DNA of 64,000 nt, from positions 901,628-965,627 of the forward strand of contig NZ_CP116619.1 of assembly GCF_030409055.1 (NCBI RefSeq), read 5' to 3'. Origin of the DNA: Trichocoleus desertorum NBK24. Its GTDB lineage: Bacteria; Cyanobacteriota; Cyanobacteriia; FACHB-46. Within the stretch, counting starts at the first letter, position 1; each line of letters starts with the position of its first letter. Shown here piece by piece: positions 24,903 to 31,306 of this stretch. The notes under the pieces were generated by a model that was given only the letters and a program-made list of their open reading frames with translations, did no database searches and was not told the origin of the DNA. Position numbers and translations under genes: made by a program.

Positions 24903-25474
24903 TGAAGCCGCTATTTTTAACTCAACGGTTGCTAGTTTTGAGCTGTAACAGCCAAGACAAAGGCTTTGCTTTGTGGAGAGCGATCGTGATCTTGCTGGGT
25001 CTAGGGGGTCTTGGTCTGATTACATTGCCTTTTGTTTTAGGAGTAGGCACAAGCTGCAGTTCCACGCCAGCTTCAGAAGCAAGAAACCACTTACGATCAA
25101 TGAATCGAGCTCAACAGGCTTACTATTTGGAAAATCGTCAATTCTCACACAGCGTGGCAGATCTGGGGCTTGGCATCCATACTCAAACCACAAAGAAATA
25201 TCTGCTTGCCACTAAAAGTGCTGGTAACGTTGCCTTGAGCTATGCGATCGCTGACCAACCCAAACCACCAGCCACAGCTTATAACAAAAGTTATGTTGGT
25301 GCTGTCTTCGTAACTTCACAGAAAAGAGATTCACAGAGGAAGGATGAGGAAGTTGTTACCGTTGGCATTCTATGCCAAAGCGACTCCCCAGATATAATTC
25401 ATCTTCCTGCTCCAACTTACAAGCAAGGAGTAATCGCCTGTGGCAAGAGTACGACAAAGATGGGGGAGTACTAA
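24902..25474 (+). CDS. pilin-like G/H family protein with Arg at position 5
   Basis: A 190-residue paralogue of the preceding gene. The start ATG at 24902 overlaps the previous stop and has AAGGAG upstream; a longer in-frame ORF exists but is less likely. The motif is DKGFALWRAIVILLGLGGLGLITLP: cleavage after Gly would give Phe-Ala-Leu-Trp-Arg, so the normally near-invariant Glu5 is Arg. The G/H domain is recognisable (EARNHLRSMNRAQQAYYLENRQFS, TTKKYLL, KSYVGAVFVT, ITHLP-like end with VIACGKS). Loss of Glu5 predicts altered assembly into a pilus; it might be a regulator or non-assembled partner. Confidence 0.85.
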   Translation: MKPLFLTQRLLVLSCNSQDKGFALWRAIVILLGLGGLGLITLPFVLGVGTSCSSTPASEARNHLRSMNRAQQAYYLENRQFSHSVADLGLGIHTQTTKKYLLATKSAGNVALSYAIADQPKPPATAYNKSYVGAVFVTSQKRDSQRKDEEVVTVGILCQSDSPDIIHLPAPTYKQGVIACGKSTTKMGEY

Positions 25475-25569
25475 CTGTAGAGTTGCATCTTTGTTGCAGA
25501 CCCTGATAGACAACGTTTTCACGGGTTATAACTGCGAATGAACATTAAAAACCTAAAGAATTAATCATC

Positions 25570-26118
25570 ATGAACAGTTCTCCCACTCAGCACTCAAATA
25601 ACAAGTATATTTCCACCATAGTCTTTCTACTCAAAATAGGGCTTTGGACAAGTGCGATCGCAGTTAGTCTTTTGGCTTATGTAATTTATCACCCAGATGC
25701 CTTAAAACCACTGATTCAAGCAGGTCTACCCCTGAGTTCGCTCTCCAACATGCCCCTAATTGGAGACTCGATCCGAGCGGCTGAAGCACCACAAGTCAGC
25801 GTCCAAACGTTAAAGCAGTTAATTGACAGCAAAGCCACGAATTTTATCTTGATTGATGTGCGGACTCCTGAGGAATATAGCGATGTTCACCTTCCGGGGG
25901 CTGTCTCTATTCCGATCGCTGAGATTGAGCAAGGTAGCGGCGTTACTAAAATTAAAGCTCTAGCAACTGGGCGTCAGGTAATTACTTATTGCACCGCTGG
26001 GCAGCGATCTAATAAAGCTTTAGAACTTTTACGAAAAGCAGAAATTCAAGGCAGTAGTGTGAAGGGGGGTATTAGGGCTTGGCGCAAGCAGATTGAGCCA
26101 AGTATGCCAGAGATATAA
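25570..26118 (+). CDS. membrane-anchored rhodanese domain protein
   Basis: A 182-residue protein with an N-terminal membrane segment (residues about 17-42, containing LKIGLWTSAIAVSLLAYVIY) and a single rhodanese domain from about residue 80. The catalytic loop is YCTAGQRSNKA, with the active-site Cys present, and IDVRTPEEYSDVHLPGAVSIP precedes it. Rhodaneses carry sulfur as a cysteine persulfide. The domain probably lies on the periplasmic/lumenal side. The next gene encodes a closely related cytoplasmic version, suggesting tandem duplication. Confidence 0.9.
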   Translation: MNSSPTQHSNNKYISTIVFLLKIGLWTSAIAVSLLAYVIYHPDALKPLIQAGLPLSSLSNMPLIGDSIRAAEAPQVSVQTLKQLIDSKATNFILIDVRTPEEYSDVHLPGAVSIPIAEIEQGSGVTKIKALATGRQVITYCTAGQRSNKALELLRKAEIQGSSVKGGIRAWRKQIEPSMPEI

Positions 26119-26156
26119 ATCAACATCCTCAGCGAACCCTCATTTCAACAGTTTTT

Positions 26157-26561
26157 ATGATTAATCTAAAACTAATTCAATTTTCTAAAGCTTTCTCTTT
26201 TTTTGATCTATTTTCGACCCAAATCAGCGCTAAAAAACTACATGATTTTATCCAAAACCACACTGAGCATTTTTTGCTAATTGACGTTCGAACTCAGCAA
26301 GAATATGAACAAGACCATATCCCTGATGCAATTCTGATACCCTTAAGCGAGATTGAACAGGGAAAAGGAATTGAGCAAATTCAACTTATTTTGAGGGAGC
26401 GGCACCTCATTGCTTACTGCACTGTGGGGAAGCGATCGCAAAAAGCCCTGTATCTCTTAAAGTCAGCGGGAATTTCTGGCTTGAATCTACGGGGTGGTAT
26501 CCGCGCTTGGCATCGCCTAACTCAGTCACCTCATACTCGAGCAGAGTCAGGCATCTCATGA
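26157..26561 (+). CDS. rhodanese domain protein
   Basis: A 134-residue rhodanese-fold sulfurtransferase with the active-site loop YCTVGKRSQKAL and IDVRTQQEYEQDHIPDAILIP. It is closely similar to the domain of the preceding gene (both share LI/IEQG..., GGIRAW near the end) but lacks the membrane anchor. Its stop overlaps the start of the hydroxylase-type gene by four bases (ATGA), so the two are translated together. Confidence 0.9.
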   Translation: MINLKLIQFSKAFSFFDLFSTQISAKKLHDFIQNHTEHFLLIDVRTQQEYEQDHIPDAILIPLSEIEQGKGIEQIQLILRERHLIAYCTVGKRSQKALYLLKSAGISGLNLRGGIRAWHRLTQSPHTRAESGIS

Positions 26562-27304
26562 ATTGGAAGCTGTTGGTAATCTTTGGCAGTTTATTTATAT
26601 TTGGCAGTTTAGAAAATTTATTTCCTTTTTTTCAATTTAAGCAAGCATTTCTACGCCGAGTCACCATCAACTTAGCACTGGGATTACTCAACACAGGCTT
26701 AACTAATTTGACAGTAATCGTGGCTTTGAGCTGGATTTGGCAGCAAACGGCTTGGCAAGGTTATTTACCAGCAATTCCTTGGCCTAGGTTCCGGTTTATT
26801 CTCTCCTTTCTGCTGCTAGATGCCTACATGTATATTTGGCACCGTTTAATGCACAACTCTGCTTGGGGATGGCGGCTACACCAAGTGCATCACAGCGATC
26901 GCGCCATGAATACTTCCACTGCTTATCGTTTTCACGCGCTCGAAGTACTGTTATCTAATTTGCCAAAACTATTCCTAATTTGGCTATTTGGCATTACGCC
27001 AAGCCATCTGTTGATCTACGAAGTAATCTTTGCGGCTGAGCTAATCTTTCATCACAGCAATTGGGCTTTACCTTTACACTTAGATCGAGCTCTAAGCTAT
27101 GTAATTGTGACTCCCAACTATCATCGCGCCCATCACGCTCGTTTGCTAAGTGGAATGCGTTCTAACTATGCCAGTTTGTTGACCATCTGGGATATCCTTT
27201 TTTGCTCGGTTCGATATCCAGCGGTACCAGAGGCGATCAAGCTGGGAATAGCTGGAGTCAACCAAGAATTCACGCTCTTGCGGTTGTTAGTCTTGCCCTT
27301 TTAG
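26558..27304 (+). CDS. sterol desaturase / fatty acid hydroxylase family membrane protein
   Basis: A 248-residue di-iron membrane oxygenase of the fatty acid hydroxylase superfamily. Three His motifs are intact: WHRLMH (His-x3-His), HQVHHSDRAMN (His-x2-His-His) and NYHRAHHAR (His-x2-His-His), together with HALEV and several membrane spans. The usual reaction is hydroxylation or desaturation of a lipid or sterol-like substrate; which one is unknown. The ATG at 26558 overlaps the rhodanese stop, favouring it over an upstream in-frame start at 26507. Translational coupling to a rhodanese is unusual and may mean a shared redox or sulfur step. Confidence 0.9.
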   Translation: MNWKLLVIFGSLFIFGSLENLFPFFQFKQAFLRRVTINLALGLLNTGLTNLTVIVALSWIWQQTAWQGYLPAIPWPRFRFILSFLLLDAYMYIWHRLMHNSAWGWRLHQVHHSDRAMNTSTAYRFHALEVLLSNLPKLFLIWLFGITPSHLLIYEVIFAAELIFHHSNWALPLHLDRALSYVIVTPNYHRAHHARLLSGMRSNYASLLTIWDILFCSVRYPAVPEAIKLGIAGVNQEFTLLRLLVLPF

Positions 27305-27422
27305 TTGTCTTAAGAAAAGCGATCGCTCTGTGTCCTGTATAGACCTGTGTAAGCGATCGCCTCGTTTTATTTGCTTCTAATTGCAGTAGGCAAAACCTAC
27401 CTCAACTAATCGAGACCTCTGA

Positions 27423-28175
27423 TTAACGGTTGGCAGGGCAGTTAGCCAAGTTATTAGTGGTACCTGTCCCAGCGGAAATCCAGCCGAGGCGATCGCGACC
27501 AGACACGCTGGTGTAGAAGACGCGAATCCACTTGCCATTGGTTTGGGTGGGGTTGGTGAGGAAAACTCTAGCTCCCTTGGCAGGCCCATCAGAACTGCCT
27601 TGATAAACTTGAGGCGTAGTGCCGGGGTTTTCGTAGGCTCTTAACCCAAAGCGTAGCGACTCATATCCTGCACCATCTACATCCGGGTCACGCAATCTGC
27701 GGCATTCTCCGCGCTGCGCATTGCCAGGAGTGGTAGGGGTGTTACCGCCAGTGCAGTTGGTGACAAGGTTGGTGGTTTGAATCCAGCCAACACTAGGGGT
27801 TCTGATTTGAGCGATGCCGTTGCCGAGTACACCTGTGAGGGTAACGCTAGCTCTAGCAGGAACAGCTCCAATTCTGCGGGTGAGTTGGGTGTCTTCGTAG
27901 ATGTTGACTGCGGCAGTGGTACCACGGCAAGTGCCAATGTAATCTGGCCTTTCGCTCAGGGAGGTGGTTGCAGCAGGCGCGGCAGCAGGGGCAGGAGCTG
28001 GGCTAGGGGCAGGGCTGGGAGTTGGGCTTTCAGCTTGGGCTAGAAGTTGATCTGTCTGCTGGTTTGAGTTTTGGTCTGCGATCGCGTTGGCAGTGGCTCC
28101 AAAACCTGTTCCAGCGTTGACGGTCGCGGCAAACAGTAGAGCACAGCTAATTCTTTTTATGTTTTTGTAATTCAT
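27423..28175 (-). CDS. exported SH3-like domain protein
   Basis: A 250-residue secreted protein: a signal peptide (cleavage near TANAIADQ), a Pro/Ala-rich linker (PTPSPAPSPAPAPAAAP), then two SH3-like beta-rich modules. The first is about residues 80-140 (AAVNIYEDTQLTRRIGAV, SVTLTGVLGNGIAQIRTPSVGWIQ) and the second about 190-240 (GARVFLTNP, KWIRVFYTSVSGRDRLGWIS). Four conserved Cys (TCRG, TNCTG, GECRR, NCPAN) may form disulfides. Bacterial SH3 modules usually bind cell-wall or surface partners. Two HIP1 sites lie just past the stop, in the convergent spacer. Confidence 0.8.
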   Translation of the reverse strand: MNYKNIKRISCALLFAATVNAGTGFGATANAIADQNSNQQTDQLLAQAESPTPSPAPSPAPAPAAAPAATTSLSERPDYIGTCRGTTAAVNIYEDTQLTRRIGAVPARASVTLTGVLGNGIAQIRTPSVGWIQTTNLVTNCTGGNTPTTPGNAQRGECRRLRDPDVDGAGYESLRFGLRAYENPGTTPQVYQGSSDGPAKGARVFLTNPTQTNGKWIRVFYTSVSGRDRLGWISAGTGTTNNLANCPANR

Positions 28176-28350
28176 TTTTTATGCTAGGAAAAATACTCCT
28201 CACCGGAAAGTCTACCAAGAAAAAATTTTTTAGGGGTTAACTCGATACACAAGTCAGCAAACCTTAACTATTTGGATATAAAAAGCAAAGCGATCGCCCC
28301 TACTGTTTTGAGTTTCAGAGGAGCGATCGCCTGACAATTGATACAACTTG

Positions 28351-29472
28351 CTATACTAAAACCTCTTCGTTACCTCCATCATCAGTTGACACAAGCTCGG
28401 TTGTGACATTTCCTTTATCTAAGCGGCTCACTCTACTCTTGAGTTCCGACGCTAGCCTGTAAATTGCATGTAAGTCGTCAATGGGATGACTCACTTCCTT
28501 CTTATCTTCACTAAATAGGCTGACGTACTTCTGTTTTGAGTTGAAGCGCAGTCGGCAAACAGTTTTCCAAGTATTGCCATCCAGCAAAATGCCAGCGTAA
28601 CTTTTAGTGTCTTTAAGCTGAATCCGTTTCGGATCAATGACCTCGCTTAAAATCGCTTTAACTATTAGAAATCCTTCTAGCTCTTCTTCAGTTGTAATAA
28701 TCCCGTCACTCGGAACACCAGTGGACGGATTAGATGGAATAGATGCAGCATCCTCCGCCTTCAGAGCTGTTTGAAGCGTTCCTGTAATCCGCTCTTTAAT
28801 AAACTCGCTTAACGACGACTTAACGATATCAGCGAACATGTCAATCACTGATTGTTTGAGCTTATCCTGATAAATCTGAGAAGCAAAAAATTTAACAAAT
28901 TCTGGCGAAGGATTGATGAGCTGCTCAGCCATAATCCGCTTAATTTCTCTGGTATACATCAAGCTGGTGGCTGTGTTCTTCAATTCATCTGGATTAAAAG
29001 AAGATTTTGAGAACTTTTTTAACTCATCTAAAGGAGCTTCTTGGATATTTAGCATATTGAACTCTAGAAATGGTCTAGAGTCCATAATATTTTGCTTCTC
29101 CAAATCGGAGTAGAAACGATAGATAATTCCATTGGTTAAAATACTAAATTTCGCTTCCGTCGCGTTGAAGTATTTGAATAGCTGGGAAATATGCTGCGGC
29201 TTCTCTAAGCTTTCACCACATGATTTGCACTCAATCAAGATAATTGGTTTCCCATCTTGAAGAATTGCGTAGTCAACTTTATCTCCTTTCACCTCTGGTA
29301 CATCCGCACCAAATTCAGGATACACCTCACCCGGATTGAAGACGTTGTAGCCCAGAGCTTGCATAAAGGGCATGATCAGAGCACTTTTTGTAGCCTGCTC
29401 GTTACCCAAAATCTGATCCCTTAATTTAGGGATTTGGTCACTGATTCCTCTGAGCTGATCGATAAAGTCCAT
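28351..29472 (-). CDS. solitary HsdR N-terminal-type nuclease protein
   Basis: A 373-residue protein whose N-terminal half is a type I restriction HsdR-N-like PD-(D/E)xK nuclease: GNEQATKSALIMPFMQALGYNVFNPGEV, then VDYAILQDGKPIILIECKSCGESL, providing the Asp and Glu-x-Lys of the catalytic core, then QLFKYFNATEAKFSILTNGIIYRFYSD. The C-terminal half (about 230-350) has a separate domain (LKDTKSYAGILLDGNTWKTVCRLRFN). No helicase, methylase or specificity gene lies nearby, so this is not a full restriction system. The gene contains no HIP1 site, unlike most neighbours. A defence or phage-related role is possible but unproven. Confidence 0.85.
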   Translation of the reverse strand: MDFIDQLRGISDQIPKLRDQILGNEQATKSALIMPFMQALGYNVFNPGEVYPEFGADVPEVKGDKVDYAILQDGKPIILIECKSCGESLEKPQHISQLFKYFNATEAKFSILTNGIIYRFYSDLEKQNIMDSRPFLEFNMLNIQEAPLDELKKFSKSSFNPDELKNTATSLMYTREIKRIMAEQLINPSPEFVKFFASQIYQDKLKQSVIDMFADIVKSSLSEFIKERITGTLQTALKAEDAASIPSNPSTGVPSDGIITTEEELEGFLIVKAILSEVIDPKRIQLKDTKSYAGILLDGNTWKTVCRLRFNSKQKYVSLFSEDKKEVSHPIDDLHAIYRLASELKSRVSRLDKGNVTTELVSTDDGGNEEVLV

Positions 29473-29919
29473 TAAATTTTCTCCAGTTGGTGAGTAAGCG
29501 TACTGAGCAGTTTAATTATTAGAGTTGCGTTACTGCTAAGATGCCCTATCCCGCCTTGGTAGCTACGAAGAAACCGCAAACAAATTTGGCAATGTCATCA
29601 AGAGGCAATAAAGTTTTGAATAAAACTGTAATAACTACTCGAAAAAGACAAACTGCTGTTCGAGCAAACTCGACAGATTTGAAAGCGATCGCCCCTCTTC
29701 CTATATCGAAAGAACGATCGCAAATTGAACTGGGAACTCAAACGCTAATTATGGTTCTAAGTAAGTAGATGAGTTGCGATCGCTACTAAATGAAAAGCGA
29801 TCGGATAGGCATTCCTGCTGAGAGAGCCAATGTTCCTCCATCGGATAGTCATTCCGAAGAGAGAAAAAAGGTAGTCTGCAAGCAGATATAGCAAAAAAGA
29901 TTGTATGAGGTAGTTGGTG
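29473..29919. promoter_or_regulatory. divergent spacer with two direct repeats before the SLH gene
   Basis: About 447 bp between the HsdR-N gene (minus) and the SLH gene (plus). Two near-identical direct repeats, ATCGGATAGGCATTCC (from 29800) and ATCGGATAGTCATTCC (from 29840), lie 40 bp apart; both are followed by a GAGAG element. They sit 55-120 bp before the SLH start, a fitting place for an activator. A 75-codon plus-strand ORF in this spacer looks spurious. HIP1 sites occur at 29686 and 29776. Confidence 0.45.
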
Positions 29920-31239
29920 ATGACTGGTTTCTCACGCTGGACTGCAAAAAGTACAGCACTGCTGGCTTTGGGGTTAACAACGGTTGTAGCTGCGCCTGTG
30001 GTGGCACCCATCGTCATGACAGCCCCAGCGAGCGCGGCTGAACTCTCCGATGTGCGCGACCATTGGGGTCGTCCATTTATTGAAAAACTGGCCGATGAAA
30101 ACATCATTAGCGGCTTTCCGGATGGCACCTACAAGCCAAACCAACCCGTAACCCGGGCTCAATTTGCCGCGATCGTGCGGAAAGCCTTTAACAAAGATCG
30201 AATTCGTAGCTCACGTGGCTTTGCGGATGTCTCTAGTAACTATTGGGCAGCCAGTGCGATCGATGCGGCTTACGAAACAGGGTTTCTATCAGGCTACCCC
30301 AACAACCAGTTCCGTCCTGACGAACAGATTCCACGAGTGCAAGTCTTAGTTTCTCTCGCCAGTGGCCTCAATCTGAAAGCAGACCAAGCCGCTGCCAGCA
30401 CTCTAGGCATCTATGCAGATGCAAGACAAATCCCTACCTACGCCACCGAAGGAGTCGCAGCCGCCACCGAAGATAACATTGTGGTCAACTATCCCAATGT
30501 TAGTTACCTAAATCCAAATGATGTAACGACAAGGGCCGAAGTTGCCGCCTTCATTTATCAGGCTTTAGTCAAATCAGGTCGGCTCCAGCCGTTAGCGACT
30601 CAGTTAGACGTAAATCGGTACATTGCTAAAAGCAATACCACTGGTACTACACCCACGGGTCAAACTCCAGTCAGTAACACACCAGCCGCTCAAAACCCAG
30701 AATTACGCATTGCTCAAGGCACCAAAGTAAACGTCAAATATGAAGCCTCGGATAAAGTGGTGGTGGCTCCGGGCGAAAGTATCAATATGACTTTAGTCAC
30801 AGCTAGTGATGTCAAGAACTCTCAGGGGAAGGTGTTGATTCCAGTCAACAGCCGTCTGGAAGGCCAGTTGATTCCACGTTATAGCGGATCTACGTTTCTG
30901 GGTACGCAGTTCGTAGCGCAGCGCTTACTGGTGGGCAACCAAACCTACAACAGCCCCAATATCACCTCGCCTTTAGTCACTGCTAAAGCTCCGGAAGAAG
31001 TGAAGCGTCAGAGCTTGGAAGATGCCGCCATTACCGCAGCCGCCCGCACTGTAGCCGATACGGTTTTGGGAAGGTCTGTAAAACCAGCGGATATCCTAAC
31101 AACGATTTTGACTGGGAGAACCCCTGGCACAACCACGCCAACTAACACCCAGAACCAGCTAGTGATTATTGATCCAGAAACGGATCTACCCCTCACTTTT
31201 GGCTCGGATTTCTATCTAAGTGCGATCGCAAGTTCCTAA
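29920..31239 (+). CDS. S-layer homology (SLH) domain exported protein
   Basis: A 439-residue envelope protein: signal peptide to about residue 40 (VVAPIVMTAPASAAEL), then three SLH-type units: DVRDHWGRPFIEKLADENII...FPDGTYKPNQPVTRAQF, FADVSSNYWAASAIDAAYETGFL...FRPDEQIPRVQ, and YADARQIPTYATEGVAAATEDNI...YLNPNDVTTRAEV. A Thr/Pro/Gln-rich linker follows, then a C-terminal module of about 180 residues (NSRLEGQLIPRY, FVAQRLLVGNQTY, DAAITAAARTVADTVLG). SLH units anchor proteins to the cell wall. The C-terminal module matches the disrupted gene at 6882-9089. The ATG at 29920 is chosen over TTG/GTG just upstream because GAGG lies nine bases before it. Confidence 0.92.
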   Translation: MTGFSRWTAKSTALLALGLTTVVAAPVVAPIVMTAPASAAELSDVRDHWGRPFIEKLADENIISGFPDGTYKPNQPVTRAQFAAIVRKAFNKDRIRSSRGFADVSSNYWAASAIDAAYETGFLSGYPNNQFRPDEQIPRVQVLVSLASGLNLKADQAAASTLGIYADARQIPTYATEGVAAATEDNIVVNYPNVSYLNPNDVTTRAEVAAFIYQALVKSGRLQPLATQLDVNRYIAKSNTTGTTPTGQTPVSNTPAAQNPELRIAQGTKVNVKYEASDKVVVAPGESINMTLVTASDVKNSQGKVLIPVNSRLEGQLIPRYSGSTFLGTQFVAQRLLVGNQTYNSPNITSPLVTAKAPEEVKRQSLEDAAITAAARTVADTVLGRSVKPADILTTILTGRTPGTTTPTNTQNQLVIIDPETDLPLTFGSDFYLSAIASS

Positions 31240-31282
31240 AATCAGAAGTTCTTAAAATCGTGAGTTTCTCAACCTAAGTCAC

Positions 31283-31306
31283 TGGGGGCAAGTGCCCCCA
31301 TTTTTT
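31283..31306 (+). terminator. rho-independent terminator of the SLH gene
   Basis: TGGGGGCA (31283-31290) and TGCCCCCA (31293-31300) form a strong GC stem with a two-base central loop (practically a tighter tetraloop), followed by six T. It starts 43 bases after the SLH stop and abuts the stop of the convergent treY gene. No U-tract is present on the minus side. Confidence 0.85.

Noticed and set aside
29541..29768. 75-codon plus-strand ORF between the HsdR-N and SLH genes
   Set aside because: Composition is Lys/Thr/Arg-rich and irregular, there is no ribosome site, and it overlaps the probable promoter region.
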